Shown piece after piece: positions 7,740 through 15,326 of a DNA stretch of 62,020 nt. The notes beneath the pieces were generated by a model, which was given only the letters and a program-made list of their open reading frames with translations, searched no databases and was not told the origin of the DNA. Location of the stretch: contig CAJTZQ010000013.1 of the NCBI GenBank assembly GCA_910583795.1, positions 1 through 62,020 of the forward strand, given 5' to 3'. The translations under genes were made by a program, and so were the position numbers. Source of the stretch: an uncultured Muribaculaceae bacterium (GTDB lineage: Bacteria > Bacteroidota > Bacteroidia > Bacteroidales > Muribaculaceae). Each line of letters opens with the position of its first letter. The first letter of the stretch is position 1.

Positions 7740-9008
7740 TTAAAGCCAATCATCCTTTAAAAGGAAATCGAATAATCCAGTGAAATAGATACCGTTTTCA
7801 TCAGTGTATGGCATTATGTCTTCACCGAGTACCACAATTTTCTTGAAAGAATCAGAAATCTTCAACAAAGAAGCCAACTCTTGCTCCCTCTTTTCTTCTG
7901 TGGGTATTGAATATGCAGACTGAATATAATATTTTTTATCACCTTTGTTGACAACAAAATCAATTTCCCTCTGAATGAATTTTTGTTTTCCTTCTTTCAT
8001 CTCGCGGCTTTCGACAATTCCAACATCTACAAGGAAACCCATGACTCGCAAATGATTATAGAGAACATTCTCCATTATGTGGGTAGGTTCCTGCTGTCTG
8101 AAATTCAAACGGGCATTGCGCAATCCAATATCAATACAGTAATATTTCTTTGTTGACTCATAATATCGCTTCCCCTTGACATCGTATCTCTCTGCACTTT
8201 CAAACAAAAAGGCATTTTCAAGACATTCGATGTATGATGCAACAGTTTTTGAGTCTATTTTCATCCTTTGTACTGTTTCAAGCGTGTTAGCAATCCTTGA
8301 TGGATTAGTAAGAGAGCCAATGGAACTGCACAATGATGTTGCAAGTCTTGACATAGCGAGACCGTTCTTTATGTTATTGCGCTCGACAACATCGTCAAGA
8401 TAAGTCTTATTCCATAAATTCTGAAGGTAACTGATCCGTTGCTCATTGTTAGTGTAATGCAGAAGCCTTGGCATACCTCCGAAGGTATAATAAAGTTTCC
8501 ACGCATCACGAACACTGTCGGAATAGTGCAGGCAGAACTCTCTAAAAGAAAGAGGAAAGACACGTATTTCATCCCCACGTCCACGGAAGATTGTACGAAT
8601 ATCCTTTGACAAGAACCTTGAATTGCTGCCGGTCACATACACATCTACATTGTCATGTCCGTTCAATCCGTTCACCAGACGTTCAAAATTCTCAAGCTCT
8701 TGTATTTCATCTAGAAAAACATAATATTTCTCTGTGTCGCTTCTAATTTGAGAATAGATATATTCCTTTACAGCCTTATGATCCAAGACATCAAAATCAT
8801 ATATGTCGTCATCCTTGTCGAAATCCACCGTGATTATGTTCTCCGGACTGACACCGGCACCCAGAAGATAATCTCTAAAGATATGGCTCAATAGCCACGA
8901 TTTACCACACCGACGAGGACCGGTTACAATTTTAATTTCTCCGTTATCTCGTCTGAGGATGAGTTTTTCAAGATATGTGTCTCGTCTTATATACTTTTTG
9001 ATGGTCAT
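7740..9008 (-). CDS. AAA_14/DUF4143-type ATP-binding protein
   Basis: 422 residues. The N-terminal half is a P-loop ATPase: Walker A GPRRCGKS near residue 31, Walker B YVFLDEIQELENFE near 93, and sensor-like VYVTGSNSRFL. The C-terminal half matches DUF4143, a degenerate PD-(D/E)XK-like domain (REIDFVVNKGDKKYYIQSAY), where the usual basic active-site residue is not evident. Such proteins are common and often multi-copy in Bacteroidales; their role is not established. This copy is flanked by directly repeated crp 3' sequence and has its own consensus promoter, consistent with insertion or rearrangement at this spot. No partner gene is visible. Confidence 0.88.
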   Translation of the reverse strand: MTIKKYIRRDTYLEKLILRRDNGEIKIVTGPRRCGKSWLLSHIFRDYLLGAGVSPENIITVDFDKDDDIYDFDVLDHKAVKEYIYSQIRSDTEKYYVFLDEIQELENFERLVNGLNGHDNVDVYVTGSNSRFLSKDIRTIFRGRGDEIRVFPLSFREFCLHYSDSVRDAWKLYYTFGGMPRLLHYTNNEQRISYLQNLWNKTYLDDVVERNNIKNGLAMSRLATSLCSSIGSLTNPSRIANTLETVQRMKIDSKTVASYIECLENAFLFESAERYDVKGKRYYESTKKYYCIDIGLRNARLNFRQQEPTHIMENVLYNHLRVMGFLVDVGIVESREMKEGKQKFIQREIDFVVNKGDKKYYIQSAYSIPTEEKREQELASLLKISDSFKKIVVLGEDIMPYTDENGIYFTGLFDFLLKDDWL

Positions 9009-9014
9009 ATTCCA

Positions 9015-9061
9015 ATTCCGAATTTACTGCAAATTTACAATAAGTTCGGAATACAGCCAAA
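9015..9061 (-). promoter_or_regulatory. ATPase promoter bracketed by an inverted repeat
   Basis: On the minus strand TTTG (9058-9061), 20 bases, TAAATTTG (9030-9037) fits the Bacteroidetes promoter. An 8-bp inverted repeat ATTCCGAA (9015-9022) / TTCGGAAT (9045-9052) brackets the -7 element and could be an operator for a dimeric regulator. The initiation point would lie almost at the start codon. Confidence 0.6.
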
Positions 9062-9134
9062 TTTAGATGAAAATATATATTAAAACAGTCACTATCGGCA
9101 AGGACAAACACATGGCAAAGTAAAACGTGTAGAT

Positions 9135-9731
9135 TTATTCCCTCGATTTTTCCTCGTCAGGAGTATTGGTGGATATGGTTTCACGGATTCTATGGAGCTG
9201 ACGACGCGAGATATTGAGATAGGTGGCTATCTCTCCGAGAGAGACCAAATCAAAAAGTCGTGGATAACGCGCAAGCAACTGGCGATAGCGTTGCTCCGGA
9301 GTGGAGCGGTAGTTATTAAGAACCAAGTCGTATGCCTGCTCAAACAAGGCGTCAAGGAACTTGATGTAGAGTGTAGGGTCAAACATCAGTCTCTCACGAA
9401 TCAGTGAGGAAGGTATGACAAGAACATCTGAATCCTCAAGAGCTATGATGTCGGTAGGTATCTTCTTGCCGTGCATCGAGCTGATATAGTTGGCGAGGAC
9501 AGAACCCTCGAACACAAAACCGACTGTTTTCGCGTTTCCCGAATTATCAATCAGCGAGTGCTTGAAACCGCCTGACACAATCCATCCGGCATTTTTAAGG
9601 ACCTCGCCCGTGTGTACGAAATATTCGCCGCGCTTGAAATGGCGCAGCGTGCCGTGCTTCTCGCATAACTCCCTCCAGAAAAAGAAGTCGAGAGCCTCTT
9701 CAAATGCGTTGAACTGTGCCATAATAGTCAA
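9135..9731 (-). CDS. Crp/Fnr family transcriptional regulator
   Basis: 198 residues. The N-terminal cyclic-nucleotide-binding-type jelly roll is visible (RHFKRGEYFVHTGEVLKNAG, KTVGFVFEGSVLANYISSM), followed by a long dimer helix (YIKFLDALFEQAYDLVLNNY) and a C-terminal helix-turn-helix (LGEIATYLNISRRQLHRIRE, about 163-182). No cysteine cluster for an iron-sulfur centre is present, and the typical cAMP-contact pattern is not clear, so the signal is unknown. Start could be Met1 or Met4. Its 3' end is duplicated at 7613-7738. A perfect dyad suited to this family lies at 7566-7585, making it the obvious candidate regulator of the nearby lipoprotein and membrane regulator genes. Confidence 0.9.
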   Translation of the reverse strand: MTIMAQFNAFEEALDFFFWRELCEKHGTLRHFKRGEYFVHTGEVLKNAGWIVSGGFKHSLIDNSGNAKTVGFVFEGSVLANYISSMHGKKIPTDIIALEDSDVLVIPSSLIRERLMFDPTLYIKFLDALFEQAYDLVLNNYRSTPEQRYRQLLARYPRLFDLVSLGEIATYLNISRRQLHRIRETISTNTPDEEKSRE

Positions 9732-9805
9732 TCCCAGTCATTAAGGCTGCCGATGAAATCGCCAACCGATTTTTACTGAATAGTCCGACCAAAACTTTCA
9801 TATAA

Positions 9806-9822
9806 GGAGGCACGTTTCCTCC
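9806..9822 (-). other. Small hairpin in the crp leader
   Basis: GGAGG and CCTCC arms with a 7-base loop, 75-91 bases upstream of the crp start, in the gap shared with the divergent flavin reductase gene. It may be part of the crp leader RNA. No known riboswitch resemblance. Confidence 0.3.
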
Positions 9823-9951
9823 ATGATATTTTTTAATTATACCCATACATAAGTAGCGTTGCTTATATTGCTACAAATTTAATCAAAAATAGAAGTTATG
9901 ACAATAGATCATTGAATTTAACCGCATTTATCTATCATCTTCATTGTTTGT

Positions 9952-9984
9952 TTTGCACAGTATCCAGAATATTTGTTATCTTTG
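9952..9984 (+). promoter_or_regulatory. Promoter of the flavin reductase gene
   Basis: TTTG at 9952-9955, 21 bases, TATCTTTG at 9977-9984: a near-consensus Bacteroidetes promoter, giving a leader of about 30 bases before the ATG at 10021. Confidence 0.7.
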
Positions 9985-10020
9985 CCCATACAAATGTACG
10001 TATTCATTAAATAATTTGAT

Positions 10021-10533
10021 ATGAAAGAAATCAAAGCAACAGAGATTCAAGAGAATCTTGTTAAACTTATCTCTAAAGACTGGATGCTTATCACAGCCGG
10101 TGAAATGGGGAATTATAACACCATGACCGCCAACTGGGGATTAATCGGAGAACTTTGGTTTAATGATATGATTGAAGTTTTTATCCGTCAGGAGAGGTAT
10201 ACCAAAGAATTCGTAGACCGTGAGGGACGCTTCACACTTACATTTTTCGGCAATGAATACCGCAATATCCTTACCGAGATGGGAACAAAAAGTGGCAGAG
10301 ATATCAATAAAATGAATGTGCCCGGTCTGACCCCCGTAGACCTCCCATCCGGACAAATCACTTTTGAAGGAGCAAAGCTCGTGATTGAATGCGACATTGT
10401 CTACTCTGATATTCTTAAAAAGGAAAACTTTAAAGAAACAAGCGTGTTTGAACGTTGTTATGATAGCGCTAAGATACCCGGCGGTATTCACACACGTTAT
10501 TATGCTCGTATAACAAGAGTATTCGTTCCATAA
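10021..10533 (+). CDS. Flavin reductase family protein
   Basis: 170 residues, soluble. The fold of the flavin-reductase-like/FMN-binding split barrel is recognisable: an early WMLITAGEMGNYNTMTANWG segment, where the T-A-N-W-G motif contacts FMN in the family, then RQERYTKEFVDREGRFTLTFF. Members bind FMN and act as NAD(P)H:flavin oxidoreductases or simple flavoproteins; the substrate cannot be told here. It has its own promoter and is followed after 75 bases by the P-loop kinase on the same strand. Start chosen at the ATG downstream of the promoter. Confidence 0.88.
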   Translation: MKEIKATEIQENLVKLISKDWMLITAGEMGNYNTMTANWGLIGELWFNDMIEVFIRQERYTKEFVDREGRFTLTFFGNEYRNILTEMGTKSGRDINKMNVPGLTPVDLPSGQITFEGAKLVIECDIVYSDILKKENFKETSVFERCYDSAKIPGGIHTRYYARITRVFVP

Positions 10534-10608
10534 TGCCAGACGGGTTATTAAAACAGATTTGCCGGTCTTGAGAAAACCAAAAATGTAATCTCATAATAAG
10601 ATATTTCT

Positions 10609-11091
10609 ATGACTAAAGCTATCATTATCGGTTGTCCGGGTGCAGGGAAAAGCACTTTTGCCCGGAAACTCTCCTCGAAGACCGGCTTACCTCTGTTTTA
10701 TCTTGACATGATATGGCATAAAGCAGACAGAACCACTGTCTCACCTGAGGAATTTGATTCTTCTCTTATGGACATCATGAGCAAAGATAGATGGATATTG
10801 GATGGGAACTATCTGCGAACCCTGCCATTAAGACTTGATGAAGCCGATACAGCGTTTTTCTTCGACCTTCCTGTCGATATATGTCTTGAAGGGGCAATAC
10901 AACGTCTCGGCAAAGACAGGGAAGATATGCCATGGTCTGATGACCAGCTTGATGAAAGTTTCCGTCAATGGATCCTTGATTTCCCTAAGAATCAACTTCC
11001 CATTATCAACATTCTTCTACGTTTTTATAAAGGCAATCTAATCCGATTTACAACCAGAGAAGATGCAGACAATTTTATTGAAAGATTGTAA
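10609..11091 (+). CDS. P-loop kinase-like protein (adenylate kinase/FlaR type)
   Basis: 160 residues. Walker A GCPGAGKSTFARKL lies at residues 8-21. Then LPLFYLDMIWHKADRTTVSPEEF and DRWILDGNYLRTLPLRLDEADTAFFFDLP give the usual LDxxxW and DGNY motifs of small adenylate-kinase-like proteins, often named topology modulation protein or FlaR. These are nucleoside- or nucleotide-kinase-like, with no agreed substrate. It follows the flavin reductase gene by 75 bases on the same strand and may be cotranscribed. It converges with the rhodanese gene downstream. Confidence 0.82.
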   Translation: MTKAIIIGCPGAGKSTFARKLSSKTGLPLFYLDMIWHKADRTTVSPEEFDSSLMDIMSKDRWILDGNYLRTLPLRLDEADTAFFFDLPVDICLEGAIQRLGKDREDMPWSDDQLDESFRQWILDFPKNQLPIINILLRFYKGNLIRFTTREDADNFIERL

Positions 11092-11178
11092 TCATCAAGA
11101 AATTCATCGTCCAGATTTTGTGATAAATAGATTTCGTTCAATTCTTTTCTCAAAACATCCATCTCTATTCAATCGTCT

Positions 11179-11574
11179 TTATTTCACAACCGGGATACCA
11201 TCTTTTTCCCAAGCAATTATACCGCCTGCCATGTCTACCACTCTTAATCCCAGTTCTTTCATTTTTTCTGCAGCCGACATGCTCCGTCTTCCACTCCGAC
11301 AGTAAACGTAATACGTCTTATCCTTAGGCAACTCACTGATTGCCTTGTCAAAATTTGAAGAATCTTTAAAATCTATCAGACGCGCGTCCTGAAGATGCCC
11401 TTGAGAGTATTCTTCAGGGGTACGGACATCCAAAATGACTGCAGTCGTGTCTGATTTCATTTCTTTGGCAAATTGCTCAGGCAAAACAGATGGAATATCG
11501 TTTTGTGTATGGGCATTACAAGAAGAACCAATACCTAATGCAACGATTGCCGCCATAATCATTCTTTTTATCAT
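11179..11574 (-). CDS. Exported rhodanese-like domain protein
   Basis: 131 residues with a signal sequence (MIKRMIMAAIVALGIGSSC) whose Cys may serve as a lipobox, though GSSC is a weak match. One rhodanese domain follows: VILDVRTPEEYSQGHLQDARLIDF, then the active-site loop YVYCRSGRRSMSAAEKM with catalytic Cys, and VVDMAGGIIAWEKDGIPV. Single-domain exported rhodaneses carry persulfide sulfur; the acceptor is unknown. It is divergent from the TonB receptor at 11939 across a 364-base gap. Confidence 0.9.
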   Translation of the reverse strand: MIKRMIMAAIVALGIGSSCNAHTQNDIPSVLPEQFAKEMKSDTTAVILDVRTPEEYSQGHLQDARLIDFKDSSNFDKAISELPKDKTYYVYCRSGRRSMSAAEKMKELGLRVVDMAGGIIAWEKDGIPVVK

Positions 11575-11938
11575 ATTAATTTTTAATAGTTTAATAACTC
11601 CAAGATTATTAAGTAACTATTTAGGGTGTCATCTAAATAGTTACAATAGTTTTCAGTGATTATTTTTAATCTTTCGGTGTCGTATATCACAAACATGACT
11701 ATAAGGAGTCATTTCATTACACGTTAACATATATCACTGAAATTCTTACACAAATTTAGTTTTTTTATTACAGATATTCAAATTTATTTGTATAGATATC
11801 TTTATTTTTATAATTTTACAATGTGATATTTTTACAAAAGTTATTCAACTTTCATAACAATAAATCGTATCCTTTTTATAAAGATATCATATAATCTCCC
11901 CTCTAATAAAACAACAGATATAACCCAAATACACAAGA
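11575..11938. other. Divergent 364-base gap with a possible structured leader
   Basis: The gap lies between the rhodanese gene and the TonB receptor gene. It holds a perfect 10-bp inverted repeat TTTCAGTGAT (11651-11660) / ATCACTGAAA (11733-11742). Inside the enclosed 72 bases is a smaller hairpin with ATGACT/AGTCAT arms around ATAAGG. A further 8-bp complement pair is ATATCACA (11684-11691) and TGTGATAT (11822-11829). I found no GCCACTG B12 box, so it does not look like a standard cobalamin riboswitch. The rest is very AT-rich, with no clear coding frame and no consensus promoter I would defend. Confidence 0.4.
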
Positions 11939-13810
11939 ATGATTATAAAAACTATACTTGCAACCGCTATATCTACTTTGGCTTATCCTAAGGCCATGGC
12001 TTACGAGACAGAGCATCCCGACACATTTTACAAAGATTTACCAGCTATCGAAGTCAAGGCAAAAGCAAACGTAAAGTTCACTCCATTGGATGTCACTACA
12101 ATTTCAAGTGAACAAATTGATCGTTCAACTGAATCTTCACTTCTTCCTGTGATGGTGCAAGATATTCCCGGACTTTTTGCATCAGAAAGAGGATTTGCAG
12201 GATATGGCGTTTCTGGCGGAGCAGCAGGCACAGTCAACATCCGTGGTGTAGGAGGAGGAAATAAGGTGCTTTTTATGATAGACGGCATGCCACAATGGGC
12301 TGGAGTATTCGGTCATTCACTCCCTGACACATACGTTGCCAATGGAGTAGAAAGGATAGAAGTTGTCAAAGGTCCGTCATCAATACTTTATGGATCAAGC
12401 GCGATGGGCGGTTCCGTCAACATCATTACAAAACGCCAATCAAATGATGGGGTGTCAGGAAGAGCACGCGCCATGTTCGGTTCTTTTTCAACACAAAAAT
12501 TCAATGTTGCCACAGGCTTAAAAAAGGGGGCTTTTCAAGCTAATGTTGCCGGGCAGGTTGACCGCAGTAACGGTAATCGTAAGGGAAGCGAATTCTGGCT
12601 CGCCAATGAATATGCTAACATATCTTATGGGTTTTCAGATCATTGGAAAGCCGGAGGAATGATCGATATGACTCAGACCAAAGCAAACAATCCGGGAACA
12701 ATACAATCCCCCCTTCTAAGTATGTGGACTAATATTTTCCGTGGAACAGGTGCATTTTATGTCAATAATAGTTATGATAAAGTAAATGGAGGTGCTCAGG
12801 CATGGATAAACTGGGGAGATCATGATGTTGATGATGGTTACGCTCCAGGTGGCACACCACGTGATTATCTGTTCCATTCTCATGACTATAATATGGGATT
12901 TACAATTTTCGAGACACTGAATCTATGGACAGCCAGCGATATGTCTCTTGGACTTGATTTCCAACATTGGGGTGGTAATTCATGGAATACCGATAAGGAA
13001 ACCGATACAAGAACAGATGGTATAAAGAAATGTGAGAATGAAGTTGCCGGCTATGTTATGCTCCAGCAAGGATTTTTCAACGATATTCTCAATATTAATG
13101 CCGGAATGCGCTTGCAACATGGATCTTCTTATGGAAATGTATGGGTGCCATCGGCAGGTGTAGTGCTACGTCCCGGATATAACTCGGAATTCAAATTTAA
13201 TTTTGCTAAAGGGTTCAGATCTCCAAATATTAGAGAATTGTATATGTATCCCCCTCACAATCCAAACCTTAAACCGGAATATATGCTCAATTATGAAGTA
13301 AGTTATTCTCAGTATCTTCTTGAGGGAAAACTAAATCTTGGGGCGGCACTATATTTTATTGACGGCAAAGATATGATCCAGACACAGATGGTAGATGGTA
13401 AGCCACTCAATCTCAATATAGGTAAATTCAAAAACAAGGGGTTTGAATTAGAAACCTCATATCATTTCCTTCCAAATTGGATGGTCAGTGCTAACTATAG
13501 TTATCTACATACAGATAACAAAGTGGTATATGCACCAAAAAATAAATTAAACGCACGCTTGATGTTCACTCCGGGAAAATTCCAATTTGAAATAGAGAAC
13601 CAGAATATATGGTCTTTACAGAACGGACAACCAGACGGAACAGAAAACTATACTTTACTCAATTTCAGGGGAGCCTATACTTTCGGTGAAAAAGTACCAG
13701 TCACTGCGTTTGTGAAACTTGACAATTTTACTGATCGCCACTATGAAATAATCTACGGATGTCCGATGCCGGGCATAACAGTCATGGTCGGTATAGAATT
13801 CAAATTTTAA
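11939..13810 (+). CDS. TonB-dependent receptor, candidate cobamide (BtuB-like) transporter
   Basis: 623 residues with a signal peptide (ILATAISTLAYPKAMA). The plug domain spans about residues 45-165: VQDIPGLFASERG, VNIRGVGGGNKVLFMIDGMPQW, VERIEVVKGPSSILYGSSAMGGSVNIITKR, the standard TonB-receptor plug motifs. A 22-strand-type barrel follows and ends in a terminal aromatic (VGIEFKF). The C-terminal YEIIYGCPMPGITVMVG resembles BtuB-type receptors. Next to it, across one gene, starts a seven-gene cobamide assembly operon, so cobamide or corrinoid uptake is the best guess; siderophore or metal uptake cannot be excluded. It converges on the GLPGLI gene with only 15 bases between stops. Confidence 0.85.
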   Translation: MIIKTILATAISTLAYPKAMAYETEHPDTFYKDLPAIEVKAKANVKFTPLDVTTISSEQIDRSTESSLLPVMVQDIPGLFASERGFAGYGVSGGAAGTVNIRGVGGGNKVLFMIDGMPQWAGVFGHSLPDTYVANGVERIEVVKGPSSILYGSSAMGGSVNIITKRQSNDGVSGRARAMFGSFSTQKFNVATGLKKGAFQANVAGQVDRSNGNRKGSEFWLANEYANISYGFSDHWKAGGMIDMTQTKANNPGTIQSPLLSMWTNIFRGTGAFYVNNSYDKVNGGAQAWINWGDHDVDDGYAPGGTPRDYLFHSHDYNMGFTIFETLNLWTASDMSLGLDFQHWGGNSWNTDKETDTRTDGIKKCENEVAGYVMLQQGFFNDILNINAGMRLQHGSSYGNVWVPSAGVVLRPGYNSEFKFNFAKGFRSPNIRELYMYPPHNPNLKPEYMLNYEVSYSQYLLEGKLNLGAALYFIDGKDMIQTQMVDGKPLNLNIGKFKNKGFELETSYHFLPNWMVSANYSYLHTDNKVVYAPKNKLNARLMFTPGKFQFEIENQNIWSLQNGQPDGTENYTLLNFRGAYTFGEKVPVTAFVKLDNFTDRHYEIIYGCPMPGITVMVGIEFKF

Positions 13811-13825
13811 AGCATATTTTTCTAA

Positions 13826-14644
13826 TTAATAATCTGTTTCTATATAATCCACAACTTCACGAGGTAAGTATTTATTATACTTTATGCCTTGGAAAACTAT
13901 TATATTTTCCGAGGCATTCATAATACGCGAAGGGTTTTCCAGGCATGCCCTACGTAAATTCCAGAAATCCATGCTAGTGGTAGGCTCCCAATTATCTTCG
14001 CTGTAAATGTCATAAAAAGTGTTTTCTATCTGTTGAATCCCATCGGCAATAAAATAATACTGTCCTGACTCACAGACAGCTTCAAGAATTATCCCCGGGA
14101 GTCCGGACAGTTTCCATGGTCCGTCTTTAACCGGGATTTCCGGTGAAAACCACACAGTCCATTTTCTCCCATGAAAATCGGCAGAAGCCATAAAACTTTC
14201 GTATCCGATTATATTCTTTGTAGAATCCGTGATATCCCAAACAATTTCAGAAAGCGGTTCTTCCCATTTATAACGTGTGGCGGCAGCAACGTCATAAGTT
14301 TTTACTTTTCTACTTTCAAACGATTTCGTCACATAAAAAGAACCGTCTACACGAGGAATCAAATCCTTTTGTTTCTTTTCATAACAAATTCTTTTAAAAG
14401 TATTAAACCGTTCAAATCCTTCCGGTGTCGATTCAATAGAATCAATATATTCTGTTTTAGGTGAATAAAATTTTGATTCCACTCCATTTGAGATGAGTAT
14501 ATATTGATTGGTTATATCGGCATCAGCACTTCTCATTGTCTGTACAGGATGACTATACCGGTAACTCACCTCGACAGCCGAATTCTGAGCAGCTGCCAAA
14601 ATACCAAAGAGACAGAATATATGTATAAATAATATTTTCTTCAT
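13826..14644 (-). CDS. GLPGLI family protein (locus 2, next to cobamide genes)
   Basis: 272 residues with a signal peptide (LFIHIFCLFGILAAA-Q). The family signature is present as WKLSGLPGIILEAVCESGQYYF, preceded by IGYESFMASADFHGRKWTVW and EIPVKDGPW, and earlier YIDSIESTPEG. It is closest by eye to the locus 1 protein. It faces the TonB receptor tail to tail and is divergent from cobU, with its own consensus promoter at 14672-14702. It is therefore not part of the cob operon, but its position between receptor and operon suggests it may serve the same uptake system (inferred). Function of the family is unknown. Confidence 0.9.
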   Translation of the reverse strand: MKKILFIHIFCLFGILAAAQNSAVEVSYRYSHPVQTMRSADADITNQYILISNGVESKFYSPKTEYIDSIESTPEGFERFNTFKRICYEKKQKDLIPRVDGSFYVTKSFESRKVKTYDVAAATRYKWEEPLSEIVWDITDSTKNIIGYESFMASADFHGRKWTVWFSPEIPVKDGPWKLSGLPGIILEAVCESGQYYFIADGIQQIENTFYDIYSEDNWEPTTSMDFWNLRRACLENPSRIMNASENIIVFQGIKYNKYLPREVVDYIETDY

Positions 14645-14671
14645 AAGTAGCGAATCAGATTAAACTCGTCA

Positions 14672-14702
14672 CAAATATAAAACTAATATTTCGACGCTAC
14701 AA
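14672..14702 (-). promoter_or_regulatory. Promoter of GLPGLI gene 2
   Basis: On the minus strand TTG (14700-14702), 20 bases, TATATTTG (14672-14679), then about 27 bases to the start codon. Good match to the Bacteroidetes consensus. Confidence 0.7.
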
Positions 14703-14722
14703 CACTTTTTACAAAATGAGGA

Positions 14723-14753
14723 TTTGAGATAATCTTATTTTTGATTATTTTTG
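14723..14753 (+). promoter_or_regulatory. Promoter of the cob operon
   Basis: TTTG at 14723-14726, 19 bases, TATTTTTG at 14746-14753, then 18 bases to the cobU ATG. The leader would be only about a dozen bases, leaving no room for a cobalamin riboswitch. Confidence 0.7.
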
Positions 14754-14771
14754 TAAAAGAATTTATCGACT

Positions 14772-15287
14772 ATGAAAAAGAGCAAAATCATTTATGTCAC
14801 AGGAGGGCAGAGGTCTGGTAAAAGTGCTTTTGCCGAACGGCTTGTATTGCAACTTTCTAAATCTCCAGTTTATCTCGCCACTGCGACTATATATGATGAA
14901 GAAATGGAAAAGAGAGTCGCTAAGCATCGACAGCGTCGCGGTGACAACTGGCAAACCATAGAGGCACCTCTTCACTTTGATGCCGATTTATCAGGGAAAA
15001 CTGTTTTGCTTGACTGCATCACAATGTTTGCGACAAACCATTTCTTTGCGGCAAACGAAAACGTTGAAAATGCCCTTAATTCCATCATTAATGAAATAGA
15101 CAAACTCTTCTCTCAAGTAGACGCTACAATCATAGCCGTCAGCAATGAAATCGGTCTGGGGGGAGTGTCGGCAAACAAAATGCAACGACAATTTGCTGAT
15201 CTACAAGGCTCCATTAACCAATATGTGGCACAATTGGCTGATGAGGCATATATGATTGTTTCAGGATTACCATTAAAATTAAAATAA
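14772..15287 (+). CDS. cobU: Adenosylcobinamide kinase / adenosylcobinamide-phosphate guanylyltransferase
   Basis: 171 residues. It phosphorylates adenosylcobinamide and transfers GMP to give adenosylcobinamide-GDP, the activated half for joining with the lower ligand. The P-loop GGQRSGKSAFAERL is at residues 11-24. The CobU block YLATATIYDEEMEKRVAKHRQRR contains the His that takes GMP in the family (in KHRxRR). The late motif AVSNEIGLGGVSANKMQRQFADLQG is typical. First gene of a tight operon; cobT starts 39 bases later. Confidence 0.96.
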   Translation: MKKSKIIYVTGGQRSGKSAFAERLVLQLSKSPVYLATATIYDEEMEKRVAKHRQRRGDNWQTIEAPLHFDADLSGKTVLLDCITMFATNHFFAANENVENALNSIINEIDKLFSQVDATIIAVSNEIGLGGVSANKMQRQFADLQGSINQYVAQLADEAYMIVSGLPLKLK

Positions 15288-15326
15288 CCCAAATATTACA
15301 TCATTCCCATCATAAATATCTCCATC

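Noticed and set aside
7740..9008. Mobile element carrying the DUF4143 ATPase
   Set aside because: No transposase, terminal inverted repeats or target duplication is visible; the flanking direct repeat is explained by crp coding sequence.
11575..15000. Cobalamin riboswitch upstream of the TonB receptor or cobU
   Set aside because: The GCCACTG B12 box and the other conserved core elements were not found in either gap, and the cobU leader appears too short.
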